A stretch of DNA of 22,885 nucleotides from Blastocladiella britannica (taxonomy: Eukaryota; Blastocladiomycota; Blastocladiomycetes; Blastocladiales; Blastocladiaceae), in NCBI GenBank assembly GCA_025349905.2, contig MU624808.1:1-22885 (forward strand), in the 5' to 3' direction. Both the position numbers and the translations under genes were made by a program. A model generated the notes under the pieces. The model saw only the letters and a program-made list of their open reading frames with translations, had not been told where the DNA came from and ran no database searches. Shown one piece after another: positions 7,365 through 18,311 of the stretch. Each line of letters starts with the position of its first letter. Position 1 is the stretch's first letter.

Positions 7365-9706
7365 TCAAGTCCCTTGCATTTTCGCAATCTCCGCATCCAA
7401 CCAGCTCACGTCTTGCCGGAGCACATGCAAATCCGGCACAGTGGATTCGTGAGGCGGCGCCGACGAACCCATGGCCATGGACGGCGGGATATTGTTAGCC
7501 GCGACCTTGAATGACGATGGTTTGGCTCCTCCGCCGCTTTTGGTCGGTGCCGCACCACCACCGGCGGCACGTCGAGGACTATTGCCAGTGTTGGGTGCCG
7601 GTGACCGGGTGGGCGGCCCAGCAGCACGCGCGGCGGCAGCGGGTGCGAGAATCGGCGGCGGCATTGGTGCAGGCGAAATCGAGTTGTGTCGCGAGGAAGC
7701 GTTGGACGCGATACCGGGAGGCGGTGGTGGGGCGCGAGTTCTTTGCTGCTGTTGCTGTTGCTGCGGAGCAGCGAGAGACCGGACCGGCGCACCCATCGGC
7801 GATCCAGATGTCGGAGTCGCTGCGTAGTTGGACGGCGGGACCCATTTCGATGCGGGCAGTGGCATCGCGTGTGGGACTGGCGCAGTTGTACGCGCCGACG
7901 ACTCGGGTCCCCCACCGGTACGTTCCAACTGGTTCCGCAGCTGCTCGTTCTCGCGCATCAGCGACGCGTAGGCTATATCCGCGCGTTGTTTGGCGATCAG
8001 GAGCTGGGTCTACGTGTACTCGATCAGTGAGTCATGCCAAATGAAAAAAAAATCGGGTTGCATACATGCTCGTGCTTGAGCGCATCCATTTCGGCGCCGT
8101 AGTAGCTGGCCAGCCGCGGATCATTCGGCGCCGCACCGCCGCCACCACCCTCGAACGTGCCCCGCAGTTGCTCATTCTCGGTCCGAAGCCGCTTCACCTC
8201 GGCTTTCAGCTTGGCAATCAGTTCCTCGCGCGGATCCATTTGGACCACGGGCCGATTGCGGATCCGCTTCGCGCGCGACGCGTACCGCAATGTTTGCACG
8301 GTCTCTGAGAGGACTTGGGCCGAGGGAGAGACGCATGCGATCTGTTTAACATGTAATGAGTATGAAGAATGGATAGGTGGAAATTTAAGAAGTACCATGA
8401 GCGCAAGCCCATTCCCGCCCAAACTGTCCATCAACAGCTTGGTCAGTTTCGAGTCGCGGTATGGTACGTGCTGCAGTTTTTTCTTGGCGTCCGAGAGGGC
8501 CGAAATGCAGTTCCCTTCATCACAAAAAGTCGTCAAGATCAATGGCTATCAACAGAGTAAAGTAGAGGCATACCGAGGACAAGCAGACTGCGGTTAATAT
8601 TGAACGTTTCCGTGAGCGCCTCGCCCGTGGTCTTGCTGTCTTTCACGCGCTCGCTGCCCGCCAAGTCCACAAAACTAATTTTGCCAAACTTTTGCGTGGG
8701 CCGCAGATCGCCGTCGGCCGACAATGTGCGCGAGCTGCCGGCCGACCCCGGGCTGCTAGAGTCGCCGTACGTTGGGTCCTCCTCGGACTCAATGTACACG
8801 GTCAGGATCGAGTGCGACCGCGACGACCGCTCGTTGAGCGCGTGCGCTCCCGTGGTGCGGTTGCGTAGACCTTCTTCGAGGACTGCCAGGCAGTCGTCCA
8901 GGACCTATTTCATTGGGTCAATGAGGATCCAAACATACAGGCAAGGCATACGAACCTCACACTCGACAACAAACAGATTCTCAACATAGAACCCACGATT
9001 GCGTTTCCAGCGGACCGGTAGCGACGCCGCCGACGGGTTGAGCAAGTCCTGGACCGCCTCGTTATAGATTTCCAAGTACGCGGCCCGCACCGTGTACTTG
9101 ACATTCGGGTTGGCCGCAATCACTTCAAACAAGTGCCGCAATGCGCGCGGAATGATCCCATAGTGATCAGGCGACGAGATCGTCGGTGGGCCCGTCATGG
9201 TGAATGTCTTTCCCGATCCCGTTTGTCCAAACGCAAACACGGTCGCCGAGTACCCCGCAACGGCACGGTCGATGATGTCCACGACCCCGCAATCGTCAAA
9301 CATTTGCTGCTGGGTTGTGGGCTCTGGGTACACGTGGTCGTAGGACAGGTTTTTCTGGCCGCTCTCGTGGGCAATCTAGAGGTGTATGCCTGTATAAGTA
9401 TGGAATCAACAGGGGGAGGAGGGCATAATGAACTATGAACCGCAATGGTCCGAGCATCGTCGAGCGTGGCAATCCCGCGGTTATCCTGCGCATCCTCTTC
9501 GCGGCGATTCGGTGGTCGAACCCTGGATTCTTTTGAAGTGAGGATCCAAATCCAGAGTTGGAAGAAATGGGAAACACATACCGAACCACAACGCGGACAG
9601 ATTCCTCGCCATGAAGAGTTCCCGCGGTGTGAAGCGAGCTGCGTGACCCGCCGAGACTGCCGCGCGACGATTTCGCGGATTGGGGTGGGAAATCGAGCAC
9701 TTCCAT
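7365..9706 (-). CDS. Kinesin motor protein, KIF12-like (kinesin-16 type)
   Basis: Seven exons: 9706-9582, 9522-9441, 9375-8956, 8904-8574, 8514-8396, 8341-8066, 8009-7365 (665 aa). The six introns of 51-65 nt all keep frame. The motor is N-terminal, with P-loop GQTGSGKT at 119-126, switch I NERSSRSH at 233-240 and switch II DLAGSE at 289-294. The class-diagnostic stretches [12 protein letters not shown] and [16 protein letters not shown]...ACVSPSAQ resemble KIF12. A short coiled coil ([20 protein letters not shown]) follows the motor, then a Pro/Gln/Ser-rich tail that ends in a short helical segment. It should move toward microtubule plus ends. KIF12/kinesin-16 has been linked to cilia, which matches the meckelin gene nearby. 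The class assignment is from recognition, not a tree. Confidence 0.9.
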
Positions 9707-9764
9707 TTTTTTTTGTAATTTGTTAACAATAATTATATTTTGCCAAAAAAAAAAAGAGGAGTGA
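9707..9764. promoter_or_regulatory. Short A/T-rich promoter region of the kinesin gene
   Basis: Only 58 bp lie between the stop of the upstream gene on the same strand and the kinesin ATG. The stretch is almost all A/T and includes a perfect 10-bp palindrome TTGTTAACAA at 9720-9729 and an A-run at 9746-9755. It must hold both the end of one transcript and the start of the next. Confidence 0.45.
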
Positions 9765-10168
9765 TCATTTTTGAAGCTGCATGCGGTCTTCCAGCGCGCG
9801 GATTTTGTGCAAGATCTCTGTCCGCTCGCGAATCGCGTTTTGGAGCAGGCCGTTGGTTCTGAGGAAAATAAAAATTAAACCAAAAAACAAAAGGAACCAT
9901 GGGAGAGGACGCCAATGTACCGTGCCAACAAATTCTCGCACTGCTCACGCGTCATGGACGCCAACGGGTCGACTGGAGCTGCTGCCATTGGTGGTGGTGG
10001 AGGTGGCCTTACCACAGCTGAAGGTTGAGGTGTCCGCGCGTCGGCAGGGACCACAATGGGCGGAGCGCTGTCGCGCAAAAAGTAGCCGACGGTAATGCAT
10101 GGGATGGCGACACCGAAGCCCACACCAAGGTACAGTGCTGGCCGCGATACTTGGGACAGGAAGGCCAT
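9765..10168 (-). CDS. Small N-terminally anchored protein with C-terminal coiled coil
   Basis: Exons 10168-9921 and 9858-9765 give 113 aa, with a 62-nt intron (GTACAT...CCTCAG) splitting an Arg codon. A single hydrophobic helix at about 11-31 is followed by a Pro-rich linker containing six consecutive Pro. A charged amphipathic helix then runs from about 72 to the end, likely a coiled coil. The family is not recognised; an outer-membrane or ER tail-out adaptor is possible. The kinesin follows on the same strand after 58 bp. Confidence 0.7.
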
Positions 10169-10354
10169 ATTCTTTCTTTTTGGTAAATCAAGAGAGTGAT
10201 GCCATGATTATACTCATATTCCTTGCATCCTTGAAACGGCACTCGAACGACAAGCGCCAGCGCCACCAGCAACGAAGGTACCGCAGGCGCTCGCGTCAGC
10301 TGCACCAAAATCAATCTCTTTCAATTGGCCCCGCACGAATAAAGTAAGAAAAAA
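10169..10354. promoter_or_regulatory. Bidirectional promoter, small membrane-protein and START genes
   Basis: These 186 bp lie between two outward-facing start codons. The plus side ends in an A-rich leader. No upstream ORF of note and no known factor site were recognised. Confidence 0.55.
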
Positions 10355-11272
10355 ATGTTCACTGCCGCCGAGTTTGACACGACCTTGATCGACTTCGAGT
10401 CCCCGGTCCTCAACGGCTGGGAGAAGGTCACCACCACCGACGGCGTCACCGTGTACCGCAAGCTGCGCGACCCAGCCGGCGCACTGTACGAGTACAAGGC
10501 CATGGGCAACGTGGTCGACATGAACTACAAGACCGCGTTCAATGGTATGTAAACAGTTCACCTTATGCTCCTGGCGAAAACAACACTCACCAGAAATGGT
10601 AACAGTGTACATGGACCTGGACTACCGCCGGCAGTGGGACAACTTGAAACCCGAAGCGCTGCGCGTGCGGCCCACCCAATCGGGCTCCACTCAGCTCCTC
10701 GCTGCCAGCGGTACGCTGTCGCGCACCTCGGGAGCCGTGTCCGACTCGGCGCACCCCGAGTCGATCTACTGGCGAGTGAAATTCCCTTTGATGATGTCTG
10801 ATCGCGACTACGTGTTCTCGCGCGAGGCTCGCGAAATGCACAATGCTCATGGCCAGTCGGTGTACGTGTGCATGCTTCGCAGCGACCCGGAGGAAGTGGC
10901 GAGCGAGCCCGAGGTCAGTGGAGTCATTCGCGTCACGGATTACATGCAGACGGTCGTGTTTTGCCCCGGCGCGGATCCTGAGACGTCGACGCAGGTGTAC
11001 ATTCAAGTACGATTCTTTTCATTTTCTTCGTTTATGGGCATTGACTCAAGAAAACTGTTAAATAGTACTTTGACGATCCAAAGGGAAGCATCCCGTCGGC
11101 GGTGGTCAACTGGGCGGTCTCGTACGGGATCCCGCAATTCATCGCCAACATCAAGGCCGCGTGCAAGAAATACAACGCCAAGGAGAGCATTCCGTCCGGC
11201 AAGACCAGCGAGGGCATGCAAGAGCTGCGTGAGACGCTGGATGCCAGTTTGAACGACGCCTTCCACCTTTAG
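10355..11272 (+). CDS. START-domain lipid-binding protein (PCTP-like)
   Basis: Exons 10355-10544, 10594-11006 and 11066-11272 give 269 aa. The introns are 49 nt (GTATGT...CACCAG) and 59 nt (GTACGA...AATAG). The fold is a single START domain filling nearly the whole protein. Diagnostic features are WEKVTTTDGVTVYRK near the start, YMDLDYRRQWD, the SESIYW-like segment (SIYWRVKFPLMMSDRDYVFSR in the sequence is split around 130-150), and the C-terminal helix after GSIPSAVVNWAVSYGIP. START proteins bind one phospholipid or sterol in a hydrophobic cavity and move it between membranes. Closest in layout are PCTP/STARD10-type proteins. The ligand is not inferable. The stop lies 17 bp from that of convergent meckelin. 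Confidence 0.88.
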
Positions 11273-11289
11273 ACAAAAATACATTTGGT

Positions 11290-14200
11290 TTATGCAAGAA
11301 TCCTCAGATCCAGGCCAGTGTACTGCGCGAGCCCCCACAGCCCAAAGTACCCGCGGACCCACCGCACTGACTCGTACACAGCCAGCCCAGCTGCTGCAGG
11401 CAACACGCGCGATCCGGCGGGAGCAAGCGTGGTGGTCCAGTTGATGGTTATCATTACCAGCAAGATCACGTCCCACTCGATCCCAATCCATGTTGCGGCG
11501 GTGAATACGGGGGTGGTTTCTGCGGTTTGTATGTGAGTATATTCGGTCTCAAAGAGTAATCAAGGACGCGAACGAACCAGCACAGAGCAGCGAGACGTGC
11601 GGCTCGACTTCGGGGTACTGTCCAAACCACTTGTCGGCGAGCGACCGCTCAATCAGCTCGTACCGCTGTTCTTTGAGATTCTGTCGCATTTGATCCACAT
11701 GAAACACAGTACGAGTACGACGCGAAAAAACAGAACAAGTACCTGATCAATCCACCGAGAAAAGAACGCCGTGAGCGTCGCGGTCCGTCGGGCATTCGCC
11801 GACATGACCGCCTCGTCATCCTGCTGCGACATGGAAATGCTAGCGCCCAGCATGCTCGCCAGCGCCCCGCCCACCTGCTGCCGGCGCCCTCCCGGCGGCG
11901 ACGCTGCCAGTCGACTCGCCGCCACCGATCCTCCCTTGGGTCCTGCTGCTCCGGCTGCGACCGAAAGCCGCCCACCGGTGCCGCCTGTGCGAACCATTCC
12001 AGCAGTAGCGACGGCCGCAGCGTCCGCCGACACCCGCTCGATCATTTCTACGGCGCGGAGCAAGTCGAGCGCGGGCACCAGCTCGTAAATGACGTCGTCG
12101 CGGGCCGTCAACCCGCGCCGCCCGACCGCATCGGTCGACTCGCGCATCAGGTTCTCTTGCAGCGCGACCATGGCGGTGTCGGCGGTTGGGAACACGGATC
12201 GACCATGCAAGTAGTACCCGGAGGCACGGTTATCAGCAAACAGGACCACGACCGAGATGTTGGCGACGGAAAGCAGGTCGACAAAGGCCGTCGGTGGGTC
12301 GGAGAGATAGGGTTCGATGAAGACCGTCGTGACCGTGTGCTGGTGTACTTTGACGTTAAGACATTGGTTCCACACACACAAAAAAAGCAAAGCAAGTACC
12401 TGAAGGACACAGAGGCCAAGAAACGCCGCTGTCTGGGCCGCGCACGCAGTCATCCAGCTGGACGCATCCACCGACACCACGGCCGCCACCAGCACCGCAA
12501 TCCACCCAGGACTGACGCGGCCGTACATGGAGACCTCAGCCCATTTCCGGCCCACATGCACCGCGCGCCAAGTCCCCACGGGCGCTCCGTCGGCTTTCGG
12601 TTTCTCCCAGTCGACCAAGTGAACCCGGGTCTGGAAACATTGCGAGAGAACCCGTACGCCCACATGAACCAGCTGCACAAACAAGCTAGCCAGGGTCAAC
12701 GTCTGAAACGCCGCCTGGTCCGAGCCGCTGGGCAGCCACATGAACCACCTTGACCCGTCGCCGCTGCCACTGCGCGCCTGGTACTCGAAAAACACCCACA
12801 CGTAGATCGACAGCGACACCGAGACGGCGGCCAGGACCGGGCCCAGCAGCTCAAATAGAAGGTCGACGAGCAAGACCACCGACCACACTCCGTCAACCAG
12901 TGCCGGCTGGTGGTTGCGTCGCGCGCGGCCCGACGCGCGGACTAGCCATGCGCCACCAAATACGCACAGCAAGACCGGTTGCAGGACCGATTGAATCGAC
13001 CAGAACCCGCTGGTGGCCAGCGTATAGGTCGTGGACACGGCCAGGGTCCGTGCGAGTAAATCGGACGTGGAAATGTACCCCGTCACCAGTTCCTGGACGG
13101 CGATGCGAATCATGGGCACGCTGTATGACGCGGAGCCCGGGTACAGCGTCATTTCAAACCCCAACTCGGTGGCCCATCGTGCACCCCCACTGGACGCAGG
13201 TACCGTAGTGTCAAACAAGAACCATCGACGCACGCGCCGGCCCTGTGGCGAAATCACCGGAATGGGCCAAAGTATACTGGCACTGTCAATCAAGTACGCT
13301 TCAAACAGCAACCCTTGCACCGCCGCCGGCTTGTACTTGCACTTGAACTCCGTAGACACACCCGCCACCAGCACCGCGTCAGTGGACGCCGCCAGGCAAA
13401 GCGACGCCATCCAGCTCGCCCATGGCTGGAGCGCGGCGACCGTTCCATTGAGCGCGTAACTGACCACTGTCACGTTGAGCGACGGGCCTGGGTTCACTTG
13501 GGACGTCAGGGCCGGGAGGGTCGCGGATGGAACGGTCGGGAGCTGGTTGGCAAAGTACGCGGCGCAGATTGGGTGGGTCGGGTCCCAGTACACGAGCGCG
13601 CACAGATTGGCGAGTTGCTGGCACGCCGCTGGAGACGCGGAAAGTGAAGATGAACTGGACGTGCAGCGGTACATGGCCGACAGAAAAGTTGCGTCCAGGT
13701 ACGCGGACGTGTACGATTGCGGTAGACTAGATCCGGCGCTTGTAGTTGCCTGGATTTCTTTCTCTCGTCAGCAAATGTTATGGAATTGAGATGACACACG
13801 TACATTCATGGTAAACACTTGCGAATTTGGGTAGATGGAAGTAGTTGCAGTGACAAAGGTTTGCGGAATGCAGACGGATCCATCCTATATGTGTCTTTTC
13901 AAGTTTACACTTCAACAATATTTGGTGGACAAATGAAACAACACATACCCCACTTTGCTGAGTAGACACCGGACACGTACACTGGTACGATTGGGATGCA
14001 GCCAAGTACGTGGGCGTCATAAGTGAGTCGGGACACGTAATGCATTGATCTCCAGCCGGGTAGCTATACGGCGGGCAGCTGGTGCATGCTGCGATCGGGC
14101 TTGCGGTCGTTGCGCTATTGCGAGTCAAGACTGTGTGAAATAAGTCAGTACCCATGCTCGCAGTATTGAAAACATAGATCAAGTCAACCAAGTCGAGAAA

Positions 14201-14676
14201 AGGACGGGCAATCGCAGCGCGAGGTGGTTGCATTCCAGGTGGCACTCGTCGGACACGAAATGCAAGTGGACGAGGTCGGGTCTGGGAACTGGAATTTTTT
14301 TTTTAATCAGTCCATCAGGATCCATTGAATCTTTAATGAGTTTTTTGCACAAACACTCCCAGCGGCACATGGTGTGCAAGTCAAGGACGAGGCAGCGGCG
14401 GCGGCGGCAGCAACCGAGCCAGAGTTACACGCGCACCCGGCTAATGATCAGGTTTATATGAGTTAAATTATTCCGAAATCAAGATGAAATACGAAAACCT
14501 GCAGTGAGGCTGGCGCCGGTGGAGCAACTGGAGCAGGCCGGAAAAATGGATCCGCTCCCCAGCGCGAGCCAGTCGGCGGAAACACTCGACGATCGACAAG
14601 CCAGCGAGGAACTCGTTGTTGTTGCTGTCACCAATGCGGCCAAGAGCAAGAGGAGTAGCAAATGGGAAAGTTGCAT
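11290..14676 (-). CDS. TMEM67: Meckelin (TMEM67/MKS3), ciliary transition-zone membrane protein
   Basis: Nine exons: 14676-14499, 14440-14355, 14288-14189, 14130-13949, 13884-13804, 13749-12400, 12339-11743, 11680-11578, 11519-11290 (968 aa; human meckelin is 995). A signal peptide (MQLSHLLLLLLLAALV) precedes Cys-rich repeats (CISCP, CTSCPPYSYPAG, CITCP) to about residue 190. A large lumenal domain and a multi-helix C-terminal region follow. Diagnostic segments are DWEKP, FVDL...ANISV near 678, GYYLHGRSV at 700-708 and GIEWDVILLV in the last exon. Meckelin is a core MKS-module component gating the ciliary transition zone. Exon 6/7 is separated by a stop-free 60-nt intron; removing it matches the length of the human protein there. 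Intron 2 has two possible boundary sets. The start is the only ATG before the signal peptide. Confidence 0.9.
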
Positions 14677-14721
14677 ATTTAGAAGTTCCCACGAGGAGCG
14701 AAAGAGATCGAATGAATGCAA

Positions 14722-14982
14722 GCGATCAACAACATGAATGCATTCCGCAGAAGGGCCAATGATGACGGCCGGACAAGCCGACCGGGCATTGGCAGGCAGG
14801 ATTCACACGCCGGGAATACTCGGATGAATGATTTCCGCAGTCACGCTGGATTTTGATTTTAACTTTTCACTTTCGCGCCTCGCTGTTCTCTTTCAAAGCC
14901 CGACCGACGGACTGCACACACTGACGACCGACAGCAACGAAGATAAATCGACGACGACGATCGCCTTGTTAATTAAAAAAAA
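14722..14982. promoter_or_regulatory. Bidirectional promoter, meckelin and 2-oxodicarboxylate carrier
   Basis: This is most of the 306-bp interval between the meckelin ATG (14676) and the carrier ATG (14983). It holds CCAAT (14756-14760) and ATTGG (14788-14792), a CGACGA-rich stretch at about 14949-14963, and an A-run directly before the carrier start. I looked for an RFX X-box expected of some ciliary genes and did not see a convincing one. Confidence 0.5.
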
Positions 14983-16292
14983 ATGTCTGCTGCACCCGCC
15001 CCCGCCGCCCCTGCCGCCCAAAAACCGCTTCCTTTCCACTGGCAACTGTTTTCCGGCGCCGTTGCTGGCGTGACTGAGCTTGCGCTCATGTACCCGCTCG
15101 ATGGTGAGTTGCTTTTTTTTTATTTTTCTCGTTGGCGAGCGCGCGCCGCTTTCGGTAGTCGATATCGACGCGTGTGTTCGGACGCGCCGCGTGAACCGTG
15201 CATAGCAGGATCACTCACTCACCCTCTCAATCGATCATAGTCGTCAAGACGCGTTTCCAGCTCCAGGTAGGCACCGGTGGCGCGGATGGCTACACGTCGA
15301 TTGCCGACTGCTTCCGCAAGATCGTCAAGCAGGAGGGCTTTAGCCGGCTGTACCGCGGGATCATTCCGCCCATCATGGTGGAGGCGCCCAAGCGTGCCAC
15401 CAAGTTTGCTGCAAAGTATGTGTTAAACTTTCTTGTTATTCTTGGAAAGTACTCATCAATGGAAGGAATATAGTGACCAATACACGACCATGTACCGCAA
15501 GATGTTCAACGTGCAGGGCAAGATGCCGCAGCACCTGGTGACGCTGACGGGCGTGTCGGCCGGATGCACAGAGGCGTTCCTGGTCGTGTCGTTTGAGCTG
15601 GTCAAGATCCGGCTGCAGGACAAGAACAATGCGGGCAAATACAAGTCCACCATGGATTGCATTGTCAAGATCTTTAAAGAGGAAGGTCCCTTGGCGTTCT
15701 TTAAGGGTATGGAAGCCACTCTCTGGCGCCACGCGACCTGGAATGGTGGCTACTTTTCGGTGATCAACATTGTCAACGATCAGTTGCCGGTGACCGACGT
15801 ACGCACGCGTTTTTCTATTTTTTGCGTTAATGGTCTGTGCTAACACCATTGAAATACGAACAGTCGTACTGGGGCAGCATGGGCAACAAGTTCATTTCCG
15901 GCACCATTGGCGGCGCGTTCGGTACCATGCTCAACACGCCGTTCGATGTGGTCAAGACCCGTATCCAGAACCAGCCCGCGGGTACCGTGCCAAAGTACAA
16001 CTGGGCGCTGCCGGCGCTCAGCACGATCGCCAAGGAGGAGGGGTATGCTTGCAATTTTTTTTTCAAATTTTTTTTTTTATGGAGTGCTCACACACGCGTT
16101 TTTCCAATAGTGCCGCTGCTCTTTACAAGGGCTTCACCCCGAAGGTGCTCCGCCTCGGTCCCGGCGGTGGTGTCCTCTACGTGCGTTTTTTTTTTCTCAC
16201 CGTTCGTTTCCTCGCCTCGTAACTCATGTCCAAAACCAATACAGGTCGTCTACGATCAAGTCACGGCGTTCGTCCGCGCCAACTTCTTGTAG
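14983..16292 (+). CDS. Mitochondrial 2-oxodicarboxylate carrier (ODC/SLC25A21 type)
   Basis: Six exons: 14983-15103, 15241-15415, 15474-15798, 15864-16042, 16111-16180, 16245-16292 (305 aa). Three mitochondrial carrier repeats are present, with signatures YPLDVVKTR, VSFELVKIR and TPFDVVKTR. ODC-specific segments include GFSRLYRGIIPPIMVEAPKRATKF, split here around residue 75-100, plus WRHATWNGGYFSVI and LYKGFTPKVLRLGPGG. The family exchanges 2-oxoadipate and 2-oxoglutarate across the inner membrane, linking cytosolic and mitochondrial lysine/tryptophan metabolism. Repeat 2 has Ser in place of the usual Pro of PX[DE]XX[KR]. Intron 1, at 137 nt, is the longest in the window. The gene converges on NSUN5, with 53 bp between stops. 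Confidence 0.92.
15104..15240 (+). other. Longest intron in the window (137 nt), carrier gene intron 1
   Basis: The intron uses GTGAGT and CATAG, splitting the Val codon of the first carrier signature. It is more than twice the typical length, GC-rich in its middle, and contains a perfect 12-bp palindrome GTCGATATCGAC at 15158-15169. Confidence 0.85.
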
Positions 16293-16345
16293 TTCCCCTA
16301 CTTGTTACCCTGCTCCTAATGAAAGGCCGAGTTTTTGTTTATATT

Positions 16346-18311
16346 TTATTTGATGCCAAGCTTCTTGTGTACGCGCTTTTGCTTTTTCTTGGCCGGCTTG
16401 CCATCCGCTGCACTTGACGACGATCCAGTAGCACTAGCAGAAGTAGAAGTGGGTGCGGATCGCTTGACTGCTCCGCTACTGGTCGAGGAGGGCACAATCG
16501 GGACCGCAGCCTTGAGCCCAAACTTCAGGCGCGCCGGCGGCGCCGACTTGGCGATCCGTTTCCCGCGCGCGCGCGGCTTATGTGGCCGCTGCTCTTGCTC
16601 TGCTACCTTTTCACCAGCAGGTCGCGGACGGCGCCACGCCTTGGCCGCGCCGTCGTCCTCGTCGGGATCCTCCTGGTAGTACCCGTCCACGTCCGCTGGC
16701 ACGACCGGCGCCGTTGGTTCCACATGGTACGTAGGCTCTTCAGGGACGTCAGCGACATCAACCGTGGGCAACGGCATGTCCGGCGAGTACCCGACGCGCT
16801 CGAACCGGGCCACAAAAAACCCGTTGGCGCCGTGGTCCGGGTCGCACCGGACCACTTGGTCGGCTTGCGCGTCGGTCAGGCCGGCGTTGCGGTCCCCACG
16901 GCGCGGCCACGACGGCAGGACACGGGATCGGGGGGCGAGCACGTAGTCGGACGTGGAGGAGAGCACGCGGGACACGACGCCCTCGTTCTCGGCCGCGTGG
17001 ATCGAGCACGTCGAGTACGTGATGGCCTGTGCGTTGGGGACTATATAACACGCATCGTCAGTTTTCGACCTCTCAACATACGAAAAAAATAATAAGTACA
17101 CTTCATGGCATGCAAGACCACCTGGACCTGGAAATCCGACAACGCCTTGATCCGGGTCTCGTCCACGGCCTCCGCCTCATCCACCTCCTCATCCAGCCCG
17201 TCCGCAATTCGATCCACCAAGTGATCCAGCCGCGACACAATGCCCGACCCTGAACAGCTCGGGTCCAGCAGCACGTGGCTGACCCGCTGCATCTTGTTTG
17301 GGTCCACGTCCAAGAAACTGCCATGGACCGGGTTCACGTTGATGCACCCCGCACGCGCAGTCATGGTGCACAGCAAGTCCAAGCGGCGCGAATCCAGGTC
17401 GTACGCGGTGATGCGGCCCGTATTGTGCAAGAGCGCCGACAAGTGCGACGTCTTGTTTCCGGGAGCGGCAAATCCGTCGACGCAGTGCGCGTTCGGTGGA
17501 GCCGCGAGTACGTGCGCGGGGAACGACGACGCCTTGTCTTGCAAGATGATGCCGCCGGACTTGTACAACGCGTCCAGATGGAAATCGGTGCCGTTGGGGA
17601 ACACGAGCAGGTCGGACAGGTGCGGGTCCTGGTAAAAGTGTTTTTGGCTTTTTTTTCAAGTCTCAGTGTGTGCTCACCATATTTCAATGAAAGTAAAAAA
17701 GACGTACGAAATGGCCTTCCAGTCGCCCATGACCCCGCCGTCGGTCCACCCAGCGGCCTTAAAATGGTTCTTCACCTGTGTCGGCGTGGCTTTAAGCAAG
17801 TTTACGCGCACGTACCGCGGCAGCGGCACCGCCTGCTTTGCCTCGACCCATGCCGACACTGCTGCGGCCACTTTGGCGTGGCCCATCCCGTCAATCGCCA
17901 AGCCGCGTTTCCGAGCAGCGGATCCGAGAGAGTCGCGCAGCAGCGGGCGGTGGCGCTGGACGACGGGTTTCGCCCACCCTCCACACAAGATGCCGCGACG
18001 CGCAAATAACAGGTCGTGGACCAGGACCAGCGCGAGTTCGGGCGTGAGGCGGTGCTCTTTGGCCAGGAGATCGGCTTGCGCGATGACTTCGGACAAGATC
18101 GCATGGACTGATAAAAAAAGACGCGTCAATGATATGCCGTCTTCAAATTTTTTTTTTTTTTTTTGGGTACGTTACATTTCAGGGTCTGGCACACAAGCGC
18201 GTACACCTTTTTCTTGTTTTGGACGTTGGGCGCGAGGCACAGACCTTTCACGGAGCCCTTTTTCTGCTTCAACTTGGCCAGAATGCCGGCAGCCACGTCG
18301 TAGTCTTCCAT
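16346..18311 (-). CDS. NSUN5: rRNA cytosine-C5 methyltransferase (NSUN5/Rcm1 family)
   Basis: Four exons: 18311-18176, 18107-17708, 17647-17100, 17040-16346 (592 aa). The N-terminus shows the NSUN5 pattern (GSVKGLCLAPNVQNKKKVYALVCQT, split near 20-43). The SAM site is FAAPGNKTSHL at about 238. Motif IV is DPSCSGSG (Cys310) and motif VI is YSTCSI (Cys373), the release and nucleophile cysteines of RNA m5C methyltransferases. NSUN5/Rcm1 methylates one conserved cytosine in large-subunit rRNA. From about residue 440 there is a disordered extension ending in a Lys-rich KPAKKKQKRVHKK, likely nuclear or nucleolar targeting. Exon 3 begins at an acceptor upstream of CAA AAA CAC; this choice restores KHFYQDPHLSDLLVFP. 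Intron 1 contains a 17-nt homopolymer. Confidence 0.92.

Noticed and set aside
11653..13674. A single 673-codon exon as a complete protein
   Set aside because: It begins at an internal Met of meckelin, reads through the stop-free intron at 12340-12399, and ends inside the intron at 11681-11742.
14677..14721. An upstream TTG extension of meckelin
   Set aside because: It needs a non-ATG start and would bury the signal peptide; ATG 14676 gives a canonical N-terminus.
18148..18164. The T17 run as a transcription terminator
   Set aside because: It lies within intron 1 of NSUN5, a few bases from the donor, and RNA polymerase II does not terminate on simple T runs; it is treated as an intronic homopolymer.
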